Source: Phoronis australis (Eukaryota; Phoronida; Phoronidae). From it: 64,000 bases of DNA. Shown here piece by piece: positions 1 to 12,711 of this stretch. Positions within the stretch are counted from its first letter, which is position 1, and the number at the start of each line of letters is the position of its first letter. The stretch spans positions 517,495-581,494 of the forward strand of contig NMRA01000230.1 of assembly GCA_002633005.1 (NCBI GenBank), in the 5' to 3' direction. The notes below the pieces were generated by a model, which saw nothing but the letters and a program-made list of their open reading frames with translations, had not been told where the DNA came from and searched no databases. A program made the position numbers and the translations under genes.

Positions 1-375
1 GTTATGACGCTAGCTCACGAGTCAATCGTTGGTGGGCACCTTGGTGCGAAGAAGACCAGTGATAGAATAGCCAGTAGCTTTTATTTGCCAGGAGTTGGCA
101 GTGACATAAATCGTTTCTGCAGATCGTCTGACATCTGCCAGCGAACAACACCTAAGGGCAGGATCTCTAAAGTGCCATTGGGTGAGATGCCGCTTATGGA
201 AGAACCGTTCCAGCGTACATGTATAGCTGTTGATTTTTTTGGTCTTGTGTCGCTGTGTCGCCAATCACGGACAGAGACAACCGGTACATTCTCACCATCG
301 TAGACTATGCCAAAAGATACCCAGAGGCAGTTCCTCTATCCAGAATAGAAGCTGAGCTGATCATAACAGTTTCGT
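1..375 (+). pseudogene. Gypsy (Ty3-like) retrotransposon integrase fragment, decayed
   Basis: The frame from position 4 reads an integrase N-terminal HHCC zinc-binding module: His in AHES and GGHL, then Cys in RFCRS and DICQR. The start of the catalytic core follows, with Asp in the AVDFF motif. Near 247-255 the frame breaks, and homology resumes in another frame with the core segment around ILTIVDYAKRYPEA, then fades after about 375. The second catalytic Asp and the Glu are missing, so this is a dead fragment. In intact Gypsy elements integrase inserts the DNA copy into the host genome. The left end is cut by the window edge. No LTR was recognised next to it. Family assignment is by motif recall and is confident at the Gypsy level only. 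Confidence 0.88.
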
Positions 376-1725
376 CCACGCCAAAAACATGTCTGCTACT
401 TAGTGCTTGTCTGGCTCTCAAAATCAGGGAGCAATAATTTCTAAATTCAATTAATCTACTGCCAGTAGCCAGATTGTAATGTGCAATGAAACTGAGATGC
501 CGGATATCATGCCATGCCTCGCTGGTTCCCTGCGTGCCGCTAGGTGGTAGCCAACATGCAGGTATCACTTAATTTTCCTCGAGAATTTTTTTTACACCTG
601 CGATGTGCTGGTCGAATTCTCAACAGGCAGTACTTTACGCAATCAAAATGGCATGACTGATGGAGGGAGTGGTGGTCTGTTTAACAGACAAATCGGTGCT
701 TAAAATTTATGTACTCGAAATGTGAATCCCAGAAATTGTGGTTGCGCCTTTTCGAAGTGCATCTTTCTATTGTGTATGACTTTTTTACGATACTACCCTG
801 TATTCAAACTATATGAATAACACTCCGCGGTTAAATCGACCAGATATGTGTTTATTGTACATGTACATGTATGTGCTTGAAGCACGCGGCTATTAAACAT
901 TACTGCAGAAACGAAATAGGTGCTGATACGCCACTTGCGTGACAAAGCTAAAAATCGTCCATAGCCCGCCATTTTCTCATGTTGTTGTAAAGCTAACGAT
1001 TGACAGCCGAGGTAACCAACAGGGCTCGACATAACGAGCTGCAGGTCGCATTTGCGGCCTGAAATTTGGAAATGCGAGCTGGGATTTTTGTCAGCTCGGA
1101 TCTAGTCGCAAAATGCCACCTGGAATTTCCAACGTTTGCGAGCTGAGTTTTTACATTTCTCGGCAGATACCTGGAAAATATAAAGCGACTCTTAACTAAT
1201 CCCACCGTTATATGGTTGTTGCCAAATCCAAATTCAAGAGAACACTATCCGAAATCAGCCCTCCCGGTGACTTGTAAGCAAGTCGCGTGATCATGGGATT
1301 TGCAGTATCGATGTTTGACGCGTTTTATTGGCTAACATTTTGGCCACTTTTGAAAATTTCCGGATTTGCCGAAGAAAGTTTCGAGCCCCTGCATATCACG
1401 TGATAAAACGTCACAAAGCAGCTGCGGTGTTTCTACTAATTCTTAAGCGATCAATTTTCCAAAGTTTGTGGTGGACAAATATGTTTATTTTTCGAGTAAG
1501 ATGTCCTTGTTACATGCACCATATATCCACGACTATATCCCTGATATCGCACTGCGGCACTGGTCGGTCCCTTTGTTTGCGCAAGCGGTTCCGGAACACA
1601 ATCGTGACTTAGAGATGTGCGTCTCGTTTTATATCTCATAAGACGGCCAGAGTGAAAATGACAACCCTATTAATTGCCAAACGAAGGCCACGTCTTTACT
1701 TTCAATTGCCAAAAAATTCTCAAAC
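376..1725. other. Intergenic stretch, no gene seen
   Basis: Short open frames on both strands show no domain, splice pattern or codon signal I can support. A CATGTACATG-type palindrome lies at about 857-873, one of many in the window. Confidence 0.5.
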
Positions 1726-2031
1726 CAGTGGCGGATTTAGGGGGGAGGGCGGGCCAAGGGGGCCATGCTCCCCAATTTCCCAGAAACTCTTGGGAGTCCG
1801 GGGTGCGAATTCCTGAGCAGCAAATGCGCGCACCCACGGGATTCAGGGTGCGATTGCATAATGCATAGGCCTTGAACATACCCCGTTTACCATTTTTTAG
1901 TAACAAGGTCCACAAACCCAAAAATTCGAGACCCCTGTAAGCTTACAATTTAGGCTGGGCGGGCTCGTGTGGCGAAATTCTGGTTATCCCTGTGCCCTGC
2001 CCCCTCACTCAAAATCCTGGATCCGCCTCTG
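1726..2031. mobile_element. Small non-autonomous DNA element (MITE-like), GGCGGAT-terminated family, copy A
   Basis: The left end reads CAGTGGCGGATTTAGG and the right end, on the opposite strand, reads CAGAGGCGGATCCAGG, giving inverted termini about 16 bases long and 306 bp apart. The interior is G-rich and non-coding. A second, shorter member with the same termini lies at 20817-20974. No transposase is present, so mobilisation would need one supplied elsewhere. The class of DNA transposon is not identifiable from the ends alone. Confidence 0.6.
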
Positions 2032-3467
2032 TCAAACCCCATTACTTGGTTCAGGGGCTACGTGGGCGGAATATGATTTCTCTTTTACAAGTTGTTGCCA
2101 ATGTAAAGTGTAGGCCTACTCCAGCGATTCAAGTGCGTGAACTCACACGCGCGCACCACTTCAAAGCTGCACATCAAAAGAGAACAACGACAGTCCTAAA
2201 TGAAAGAGTATACCGGCTTGGCTCCGTTAAGCACCCGGTTACGTGCCAGTGGTTTATCTGAAAATGAACTCAAAGATTCCCGGCGGTTATAAAAGACCCG
2301 ATGCTTTANCAAACTTATTTCGACTGGCTAAAAAGGGTACAATGTAGGTGGTAACGATATCCAGAAAGTCGCCCCTACTAGATGGAGTTTGTCTCGCAAA
2401 ATCGTATTATAACATTTCTTGCCATTGCAGTCTTTTAATATCGTATTACCACAAACACTCAGGTTAACGGCTATGCTCACCCACAAGCCTACTCCCTACC
2501 TTCGTAGTGTTTTTTTAATAAGCGCTCACTGATCTACTATAAACGTCCTCCCTCAACTTTTGAGAATTTCCAATTAAGCGCCCACATTTCAGGCTAGCGC
2601 CCATCATAGCGCAATACAAACGACCGCTTGTGATTTAAAATTGACACGCAGCCTACATGTAAAACGTGTGTCACTCTCATTTTACACAACAAATTCAATT
2701 TTCAAAAACCGTCTTTTCTCAATATTTAAAAAACCAAATCCCGGCTTTGTTTCATACTTCGAAAGAAAGTTAACACCAGTGACATGCGTGTCGTTTTGTG
2801 GCTAATCTATTTTCCTGTACTTGGAAGGTACTGAGAAGGAAACTCGAATTACTCGATGGAAACCCACAAAGAGTCGGAAATTATTTCGAGGCTATTCATT
2901 TTATGGAAAACTAATTGTTAAGTACGTAAACAGCATAAGTACCACATTTTTCTCAAAAGCATGCGCACTGAATTGTTCCCGCCAATCCAAATACGTCATT
3001 CGGTTAAGGCATCGTTTCACGGATTTTTTTCGACTGATGTTTTTCAAACGTCAAGTTAAGTTGCAGATCGATCGTTTCGAATGACTACAGCTTGACTTTC
3101 GATCGGGATTAGAATGAACCAGATTGAAGATCGTTTGTGTCACACACTGGTGAGATTGCATTACAAACTTCGACTGAGTTCCAGGACATCTATGACTATG
3201 TAATGGCGTACACATTACTCCTTTCTTTAGCCTACTTACTAATATGGTGTATACTAGAGGTGCAGTGTTCAAGAAGATTGAAATATAAGCTCACGTGAGA
3301 CAGCTAAGTGTGGTTAGATATTGGGATACAGAATCTAATGCCCTTTGTCGACCTACTGGTACTCCGGCGGAGTTACCTGCTTACTGTTACTGTGTGTCTT
3401 TATGACAGTCCCCTGTTCTATTGACAGTGTAACAATTTTTTTAAGTCGTTGACACTGTATAGGGATC
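2032..3467. other. Intergenic stretch, no gene seen
   Basis: Nothing coding could be supported. A single N at 2309 marks an unresolved base or an assembly join. Confidence 0.5.
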
Positions 3468-3629
3468 AGCCTCCCGTTCAGTAACGATAGAACCTCGCTA
3501 AAACGCAAGACTTCGCGAGATTACGCGAGATATTGCCGTGTATTTCAACTGACAACACGTGACTTTGAATAGATTTTAGCTATGTCCTATCGTACATGTA
3601 GATCCTAGCGTTACTGAACGCACGCCAGG
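3468..3629. mobile_element. MITE-like element, GTTCAGTAACG family, copy 1
   Basis: About 162 bp long with inverted termini. The left end contains GTTCAGTAACG and the right end contains its complement CGTTACTGAAC, followed by GCACGCCAGG. The interior carries a GACTTCGCGAGATTACG core and a CACGTGACTTT motif shared with copies at 8181-8343 and 14859-15027. The three copies differ by point changes and small indels, so they are dispersed family members and not an assembly duplicate. Confidence 0.75.
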
Positions 3630-5099
3630 TTTTTGGTTTGAGTGACCGGTCAAACTTGGTCGGCGTTGATAGTGTATTTTTGTCATGTTGTGGCAATTAG
3701 TTATTCCACAACGTATTCGAAGAGAACCTCCTAAGCAAAATACCTAACTGACTGACATGTTCAGTCTATACACAGAATATGGTCAAAACAATGAGACTGT
3801 TATCAGAGAAACCGAGTCAGTCTTTTAGAACAGAAGTTGTAAAAATATCCAGCTCTGTGGATTTGCTTGATTGACTAAATTTAAGCTTCAAAGCATGCGA
3901 ACACGGAAAAAAGAAAGTTGCAATGAAGTTGTTGATTTACAGATCCTCGCATTAACGTGTGTTCTGATAGGCAAACCCCTGTGAAAACTGTTCTGTGTCA
4001 CCTAAGCTGTCCATATTTTCAACATCCAGTCAGGGTTCTCCACAGCTGAAAGTTCAAACTCGACTGGAATTACAAAATTTATGCATGTGTTTGAAAGTTC
4101 CTGCAAATTAAATTTAACTTGTTAGATGCATTTATCGTCATTATTTTGACACTTGTGACTGTCTCTTTATTTTGATACCAGTCCTTAGGGTTTATTTTGC
4201 ATTACTCATCTCTATTTATAGCCTCAATAGCCTACTTTTGTATTCATGCGACTTCTGATTGGTCGCCCATATTTCCTTTGTTCAGTTCAACGTGGTCTCT
4301 CATTCAGCCACCTACACTGTACCTCGTCGTCTACAAGACATACGTTCGTTCTCTTCATTTTTCCCCCACCCCCCATCCCGGGTGTCGGTTCCACTTTCTC
4401 TTTGCTCATATACATTTCCTGTTAGGTTTTTCAAGTTTTGTGTTCATGTTCTGTACTTCTCCCGTTTAAGCCCTTCAGGCAGTTCAATCCTCTTCTTGTT
4501 TTACTCTGCAACATAGCTCGTGGGGTATCCCGGGCAAAATAGATTACGATAAATACTGTGGGAAGTTATTGTAAGCCTTGGAATGTGTATTGACCGGGTT
4601 CCAAAAATTCAAAATGTCGTTATTTCTTTAAGAAATTTATTTAGTTATCTATCGGTGCACTGTGACTTCAAATTCATTGCATAGGTTTTCAAACTTTTTA
4701 CAAGTAAGCCAAACCCATCATGACAAAATTTATACTCTTTGTAGTGACAAGTCAAAGCAGTTTGTTGAGAACACTGATAGCCTTTATTGTTGTTGCTGAC
4801 TTTTTGTAATTTCGTTATCTGTATTCAGACAACTAATAATACAACTTCATTAAAAATTAAATTTAGAGGCAAAGTTGATTTTCATAACACATTAAAACCA
4901 CAAACCTAAACAAAAATATTATTTATTTATCTTTTTCGATGGCATTTATAAGTTTGTAACGCTTACCAGGGTTATACAGGGTTTATCAATTTTTCATTCC
5001 TAGGCTAAGGACAGCCATAGCAATTAGACTTGTTCGTGGAAGAACAATCAAAGGACGTGCTTATGACTATTTTAACATGTTATTGATAGTTATTCATTG
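3630..5099. other. Intergenic or intronic stretch, no gene seen
   Basis: AT-rich sequence without supported coding exons. If the candidate exons at 5109 and 5500 are real, the promoter or first intron of that gene would lie here. Confidence 0.4.
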
Positions 5100-5108
5100 T
5101 CTTTTTCA

Positions 5109-5179
5109 GAATGTATGCTGTTGTGAATTTCACTGATGAGGGAAGTGCAGAAGTTGAACATTGTGTTGGGATTGTGTGA
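5109..5179 (+). CDS. Possible exon with start codon; weak, may be a pseudo-exon
   Basis: A good 3' splice site (CTTTTTCAG) is followed at once by ATG and a reading MYAVVNFTDEGSAEVEH, stopped by TGA about 20 codons in. The MxAVVxF start resembles the N-terminus I recall from uncharacterised metazoan proteins that often carry a BEN domain, but the match is short and rests on memory. No clean donor site precedes the stop, so this is either broken or coincidental. Confidence 0.2.
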
Positions 5180-5499
5180 AGGGAAATGATATTGCAAACT
5201 ACAGAGACGGTGACAGAATGAAGGAGACAACAAACACGTAAACAACAATGATAGCTTTCAAAACTGATGAATTGGCAAATGTTTTGAACACCGAGTCTTT
5301 CTAGCATTATGAACAAAACTGATTCTTTTTCAACTTTTATAGAATATTCCTTAGTATATAGAAGATTAGTTTTCCATCACAAGCTAAACATGAAATTAAA
5401 CTTTCTAAATATGAAACCAAAGATCTCTACATATGTTTTTGATGACTTTGCTTTGTTTTGAATTCAAACCTTACTTTCATGTATTTTTTCAATTTGCAG

Positions 5500-5564
5500 G
5501 GAAAGCTGTGCAAGATTTAGATTACGTCCAAGAACTTGGTAGTGACGAAGAAAATACAGATTGA
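5500..5564 (+). CDS. Possible terminal coding exon of an unidentified gene
   Basis: A strong polypyrimidine tract and acceptor (TTTTTTCAATTTGCAG) end at 5499. With two bases completing a split codon, the exon reads 20 residues (KAVQDLDY..., ending SDEENTD) and stops at 5562-5564. An AATAAA polyadenylation signal lies at 5762-5767, about 200 nt on. An acidic tail followed by a stop and a polyA signal is typical of a last exon. A second frame is also open for part of this length, and I found no convincing upstream partner except the doubtful exon at 5109. Confidence 0.3.
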
Positions 5565-8180
5565 TTTTGCAGTGCATATTAACATGGGCCTGATTAAAAA
5601 TATTTCATATTTTATTCAACTTGCAGATTGCATCTTAATTTCTTACTGATATGTTTCAGGCTGGTCTTTGTTAACATTCTGTTTGGGCCCGATTTATTAT
5701 GAAGACTCTGTGTTAAGAGACGTTTTCTAATACATTACAATGTAAATTCTTAGACAGTTGTAATAAATGCATTGTTGCAGTTGCTAAAATTACTTTAAAT
5801 CCCAGTGCACTATATTCCATAGCTTGATTAACATTCATTTTTTCATTGGACTGTTTATGGTTACTTACTTGCTACTTCAATATTCATTTAGGAACATAGT
5901 TGTATTTTAGTTTATTGATTTAAATCTCGTGTTCTGTGTATTTCATGGTGCCCCATGGATCCATGTTTAAGTATCCTTGAAAATGTTTTTGTTGTATTTT
6001 ACAAAATGTTTGGCATATGCATAATTGTTGTAGTCATAATTACTGTAACTTTGTCGATTTGCTCATATTTCTCTATTTTATGTCCTGCAATGAAACTGTA
6101 ATTACTGGAAAAGCTCACTTTGGTAACTATTACGCTAATGGAACAATGATCAATTTTTTTTTTTGTTCCAAACATAGTTTAGAGTAGTCTTTAATGTATA
6201 AACTCAAGCTTTGTAATCACCATTATTTTTTGAGTCTAGTATTCATGCGCGCAAAAATGGGGCGAATGAGAATGTGGACCTTCTACTGAGATTCAGGGGT
6301 TCGTTCAGAGTTATAAATTTTACATTCCTTGAATTTTTGCTGTTCCGGCCTTTTTAGTGGATTTTTGCTTTCTTCATGTACCTTTTTCGATGTTTTTGTT
6401 TCTACAAGGCAGACCTTTTGCCGATTCTGTCAAATATGAGGCGCTCATTTGAACCCGCGATCCCCTCCCACCGGGTGCGCGCATAGTATTTATAAAGTCT
6501 TAAGCTTCATGGGTGAAGTATTTGTTTTTCCTAATTATAATGTTACTACAATTCTCATGAATGTCACTATGTGAGGCTTGCAACAATTTTAAATATTCAC
6601 GGTCAAAATGAGATATTGCATCTTTGAAAGTTTTCTTGTGTGCAAATAGTTTATGCTTTACTTCATCATTACCATTTCTAGTATTCATCTTTTCTGATAA
6701 TGATATGCTTTAATAAAATATTTAAAGAACACAGGAATGCCTTTAATGACACACTGCAATCTGTCAAGTTATGATTTCCTGTGCATATCCTGATGTACAA
6801 CCGGAACATTGTTGTCGCCATCAATTGCTTGGGTGGCCCTGACTGTTCTTAACATGTTCTCCACTGTTTACCAACGTCGAACCTACCTGCGTCGTCGGTT
6901 ATTATTCGGCTGTCGGGTCATCAGCGGCCCGACTGTGACGTTGTTACGACGTTGTTATCACGTTCATCCGATGGACAAAATCACGTTGGTCCGACGTCAG
7001 GCGTAACGTGAGTTGTCGGACCTGCGTCGGACCACCGTCACCATACTATCTGGGTTAGATATCACACCGGTTTTGGAGCGTTTGTTATGACAATCACAAC
7101 GCCAACACTGTACAACAATCAAGCTAAGCCCTTGCTGTGAAAGCCGCCTCACGTCGGTGACGTGATTGTTTAACACAGGTTTTGAATTATTATTTTGACA
7201 AGCCAATTGTAGTCCAAGTCAAACCGAAGTTCCGAGAGTGATATGCATGGACTGGAAGACCACACCTATAGTTTTTAATTATTTACCGAAGCACAGCTGG
7301 TTACAGGAATCATTTGTCCCTTGAGTACTAGATGGTGAGAACAAGAGTTAGTTTGAGAATTTATATGAACCCGGCGAGTTTAGCTGAATGTCTAGTCAAA
7401 ACCTCGCCCTTAATTTAGTATCGACCAACAATGTCTGTTCCAAACGGTGCACTAATAATTACTACAACATTTCCAGTGAGTTTGTATGACGGGAACTCGT
7501 AATTAAAGTCATTAAAAGTTGCCACACAACGACAGTGTTTCCTACCAATTTTCAAATTTCCCCGACAGACTGATTACACATTCCCTCGTTTATGTTTTTA
7601 CAACAAATATTATCGACTTTGGAACACTACTCGCATAATTTTCGAATACCCTCATCTTTTGTTATTCACGAGCATAGATTATCGAATTTCCTCTCCCATC
7701 TTTATTGTCCATTATCTTCGTGTATTATCAAGTGGATTGATTTGAATTCTGAAAATAATTGTATGTATGGCCAGATAATATTAGCTAACTCATTCTTGTT
7801 CATAAATGTTTTAACATGACGTGTTGCCGTATTGAACAATGGGCTCAGCAAGCCTCCAGCTTAAACTGCTGCTCTTTTATTTTCAAGAATTGTTTACAAA
7901 ACAAATAGCCAATGTTGGCATCGCCATTAGTAGCACGTAATGAACTTGCATCTCTTACGTAATGTTCTACTTGGGGACCGACTGCGGGACAGTAACATGA
8001 CGTCACTATACAGTATAGGTACAGTGACAGAATATACAATACTTGAAGCGGACCTGCGTGATGTTTAAGAAGCGATAGTTTGATTTAAACCAGTCACTTT
8101 TCTATAATTCGTCTCAGCTTGCTCTCAGAAATGATTTCCTTGTTTGCAAAGAACTGGCTGGTCGTTATTATTTTCATAGA
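5565..8180. other. Long non-coding stretch with a GTCGGAC-rich repeat
   Basis: No gene could be supported. From about 6870 to 7045 there are repeated short motifs such as GTCGGAC, CGACGT and ACGTTGTTACGACGTTG on both strands, which looks like a decayed DNA-transposon end. Around 6247-6485 GCGCGCA-type motifs face each other. Confidence 0.4.
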
Positions 8181-8343
8181 CCAGCCTTCCGTTCAGTAAT
8201 GCTAGGACCTCGCTAACTTGAAAAGCAAGACTTCGCGAGGATACGTGAGATATTGTCGTGCATTTTAAATGAGAACACGTGACTTTGACTAGGTTTTAGC
8301 TAAGTCCTAGCGTAGGTCCTAGCGTCTACTGAACGCACGCCAG
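8181..8343. mobile_element. MITE-like element, GTTCAGTAACG family, copy 2
   Basis: Same termini and interior as the copy at 3468-3629: the left end reads CCGTTCAGTAATGCTAGG and the right end reads CTACTGAACGCACGCCAG. It carries two TAGGTCCTAGCG-type units near the right end, where copy 1 has one diverged unit. Confidence 0.75.
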
Positions 8344-11300
8344 TTTTGCGCATGACATAACACCACTTGACATGCCAATTTTCAGAGCCTGTTCTCAAGC
8401 AATAGCTAATTGTCGGGTCTGTCGAAGTCCTGGATTACACTGTAAGTTTGACTAAAAACAGTTTGAGACGAATGAGATATAATGTAATACGCATAAGGCA
8501 TTCCCTAAAATAGGGGAATTTGAGATTAAAAATTCTAAATGTATTGTTCAAAGTGATCAAACATGTATGGAAGTCTACTAAACAGTGTAAATATTGAAAT
8601 GTCATATGAGATCTTGACTGCATCGATTAAGAAAAAGAAAAGTCATACAATCCCTTTCCATTCGCAGCAAGTCAATTGTAGCTAATTTCTTAAAAGCCTA
8701 CCAGTTTGGTTCTTGTTTCAGTAAATAGATGTCGCTCTACGCATCAGTGCAAAGTTGCACTAAATCAGTATGTAGGGAATTTCTGTTGTGCAACTTCATG
8801 TTGTATGCGGCGTGGCAAACAGGAAAACGCCGTGACAGGATCAAGAACAGATGATAAGTGAACGTGAAGCGGAATAGCCACCAGTAGGCGCTGGGGTACA
8901 TATAGGGAGCTGGAGACACATTACCTGCCTCAAATAATTTTAAGACACTCTTTCCGCTGTGTTTCATTAAAACTCCGTGAAACAAATTTTCAACAGCAAA
9001 ATAAATTATATATCAAATGACATTTTAACATGACACGTTTTTAAACTAACAGAATACAGTTTACATGTAGGAAATTGATTTTTGGATCTCTGGTGCCACA
9101 CCAAGAAATTGGCCGTGAAGGTGTTTTTTTTATAAACTTAAAATATTGTAGAAACGCAAATATATCAGGGTTTGTTGTTTTCGAAATGTTTCTTCTTTTT
9201 AGGGGGGGATACTAGTGCCTCCTGTCAAAAATAGTTTTTGTTGTCGGCCGCTTACTGAAATAAAATTGGTATTATTTTGATCAGACTCGAAATGATATTT
9301 ATGCTGGCTTGAAAAGAATCGGAAAATCTTAAGTGCATGAGGCCTTGTCTGCCACGGCTAATTAGATTCACACGCCAAAACAATATGCCCATCAGTTGAA
9401 TTCAATACAATTTATTGCAACTAATTCTAATTCAAATAAAGTGGCAGATAATAACGCGATGACGCTGCCTTGGAAGAGTAGAAGCAACAGTAGTGCGCTT
9501 GTAAAAAAGGTGATGTTTTGAATACTAAAACACGTAAATGATTACATTTCAGTTTGTCATTTAGCAAAGATTTCTTGTAATGCCTTTGTGCATATGTATA
9601 AGGTACGGTAGACAATGTACATGTATGCTAATAAAGGGTGCCAGTGGAACTTATATATATGATGCTGTCCTACGGGTCTTTAAGTAAATCTCGATTAAGC
9701 GTCGTCGCATTCAGTTAGCTTATTTTGTTCATGTACAGTGTATCTCGAGCTTCCAAAGTCTAGTGATGTTGCAAAGTATGTGAACGCCACCTGTCGCACA
9801 TCAGAATGGTTAGTGATACAATGTAGCCGATAGGTGGGGCTGTATGTCTGCAGACAGGACAAAACTTAGCACGATCATGTCTTGAGGCCATGGTCAAAAA
9901 TTTGTTCTACGAGGCAACACGTTCACGAAAAATGGGGCTATAAAGGCTTTTTCGAACATTGTTTACAGAAAACTCTCGTTATTTTTTTTCTTCATTCGTT
10001 CTCTTCATCTCCAAAAGCAGTTGATAAAGGGAAGAAAATCCAACCCAGACGGCCCATGTGTGTCTGCTAGCAAAAAAGCAGATCTCCTCCCCGTTTCACG
10101 TTTAACCTAATATTTGTTTATGATACTTAATTCCGTTAATGAAAAGTTATTGCTGCAAAAAGGCGCCTATCATGCACGATTTCCGCAACATGTCAATCCC
10201 AAAGGCATGCATAATTATTGAATATTGCGACATATAAACTATATAACCAAAGTCACAAATCTCTCAAGTGATTGTTTCCGTTTTCGATACCTCAAGGGAA
10301 ATCTGAAGAAAGGGAACATATTTTTTCATTTTACAATCTTTCCTAAATCCCAGTGCCATGATTTCATTTGCTATCTCTAGGGATGTTTCACGTCCATTTT
10401 GTGTGCCAGTCGTCGTTAAACTACATGATGTTTGGCAACATCACGCAAACATTAAGTGTTATAGCATGTATCCTGTTGAGATGCCATAGTACCGGTAAGA
10501 ACAGTTCGACATACCATCCTATACTAATCCATTACGTGCCATTCTATCACGTTTTTTCCATTGTATTTCTAGGAACTTACGTGTTCTGATTGCACAACAT
10601 CAATCGCATGTTCCTACGGAATTGGCGTGCACACCGTGAACCCCGACTTCACTGCCTTTAGCTTTTCTTATTTGAAAGGGAACCGAATTATATTAAGATC
10701 GACAACGATTTTTGCATATAATTATCAACAATGAAATAATACTCGCTAGCCCTCAAACGTTTGTAACAACTTCTTTCAAATCCGGTTAAACCGGCAAGCG
10801 TAAACGTTAAAGGCGAGTTACAGACAACTGTGGAAAAAAACCATCCAAGAACTACCATGATACATCTAATGACTTAATGAGTAAGTGTTTTAGTTGAATT
10901 TTTTATTACTCAGGTGAGACCCCGATGGTGCATTAGCAAGGCAAAGGACAACAAGTGTTTGAAAACCGGCACCAAAACAGGTTTTAAAATAGATTGGTCT
11001 GCCATCTCCTACATTTGCCTATAAGGCTCAGGTTCGAAAAATCTCTGTTCACAGACAGACTTAAACAATTGTACTAATTATCTCAGGCAATTCTTTGCAG
11101 GGGTTTTTAAGCACTTTTATGAACTTAAATCATGAATGGGAGGGAATCAAACTATGATGATTGCATAGATGGTCACGTGATACACAGACTGGACAAATCA
11201 AACTTGCATTCGCCTTATTTAGCTGGTTGAAAAAGGATTCCGAAAATCAAATTCAGTCTTTACAGTCACAAAATGCTTTTCATGATATTCCTTACAATGA

Positions 11301-12052
11301 CAGGGTTATATTTTCGTTACCAGCAAAACATCAAAATCATCTGCTACCCAGCTCTACATATGTACAAAGTTTATTGGAGTCACGGTTGGCCAAACCTGAA
11401 GTCGTGGATTCGAAAATAGCAAATGGTACATGTACGCCGTTGACTTTGAGTTGAGTTTCCGGCTCATTCGGGAGAAGTTCATGTCAGATGAGTGTAACAA
11501 TGCTTATATACATGTAACTCTTGGTGAAAAATTCAACTTCGTTAGCTAACCAGTGCCTCTAAGTGCAGCTTTATCAATTTGGAATGATGGTCCCTGGCTA
11601 GTAACACTGTTTTCACGTCGATCCCTGCAAATGTACTTTCTAAGACATCGGCAAGGCTCAAAATCATTGTGCCACGAGGTTCACTCGGAACTATTTCTTC
11701 GTGATCAATGGCAGAGTAACGGAAATCTGTTTTTCTTCTTATTGCAATCATATTGTTTCATCACATTTTAAATGCCGGTATCATGATTGTTAGACAGATG
11801 TCTGAGCTGCTGTTCTTCGATCACCGTGCTCAGATTTAGATCAATAATGCTGGCAATGGATGATACCAGTGATACAATTCACCCGTAAACCATCTCATAT
11901 TGAACGCGAGAAACTCGCGTGAAAGCGAGAAGCGATTGGCCAATGAGGTATGAATGTTTCCTTAAGCGATTATTTCTAACAGCAAGTGCTTCGCCAGTCA
12001 GTCTTGGGTCTACGGAACACATCCCTGTGATGTGACGATGACCACTTCGAAG
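8344..12052. other. Long intergenic stretch, no gene seen
   Basis: Open frames up to 97 codons occur, the longest at 11161-11454 on the + strand, without domains, splice context or repeat homology that would support translation. Confidence 0.5.
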
Positions 12053-12128
12053 TTGAAGATGAAGATGATGAATAAATTGATCAGTGGAGATGAGGACGAC
12101 GACGAAGATGACGATGACGATCATAACG
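12053..12128. repeat. GAT/GAC trinucleotide-rich tract
   Basis: An imperfect run of GAAGAT, GATGAT, GACGAC and GATGAC triplets. It creates an artificial low-complexity frame on both strands. Confidence 0.7.
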
Positions 12129-12284
12129 ATAACAACGATCGTGTATTTTGTCTATAGTACACCACCACGGGTGTATCCAACTTTCTCTCTGTCTGTCTGC
12201 CTGCATATATATTTGCCTGACTCATAAGTCTGTCTTAGTCAATTGTACTTCTGTCTAACAATAATTAGCATACCCGACGCACCC

Positions 12285-12316
12285 AGGGGGGCTCGGGGGG
12301 CTCGAACTAGCCCCCC
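12285..12316. repeat. G-run hairpin
   Basis: Two runs of six G are followed by a perfect inverted repeat, GGGGGGCT then CGAACT then AGCCCCCC. It could form a stem of eight G/C-rich pairs. It lies at the edge of a 400-base block of repeat-like sequence. Confidence 0.6.
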
Positions 12317-12510
12317 ATTTTGGCGAATGGGGCACATAGATCCTCGTTGATTTTTATCAGTAAAAGGTCCGCATACCGGATATTTCGAGTACCCCTATAT
12401 TTTAGGCTGGGTGCGCGCATGCCCGTGGCCAGAGGGATGTTAATACATTTTAGATCCCACCCTCCCCCAGCCACCCGCATTTCGAGTCCGTTTATTTGCA
12501 GTTTAGGACA

Positions 12511-12711
12511 CACAAAACCCGTTTTTGTAACAATGACCCTAGCCATCAAGTCTTTGCAGTTTCAGAGTAGACAACATTTTTTGTGATGTGTTTTCCTTAA
12601 GTTTGGTGTACACACAAAATCCCTTTTTGTAACAATGACCCTAGCCATCCAGTCTTTGCAGTTTCAGAATAGACAAAAATTTCGTGATGCGTTTTCCTTA
12701 AGTTTGGTGTA
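12511..12711. repeat. Two-copy tandem repeat, about 101 bp
   Basis: The segment beginning CACAAAACCCGTTTTTGTAA and ending GTTTGGTGTAC is repeated directly after itself with roughly 90 percent identity. Both copies contain CAATGACCCTAGCCATC and GTCTTTGCAGTTTCAGA. Confidence 0.85.
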
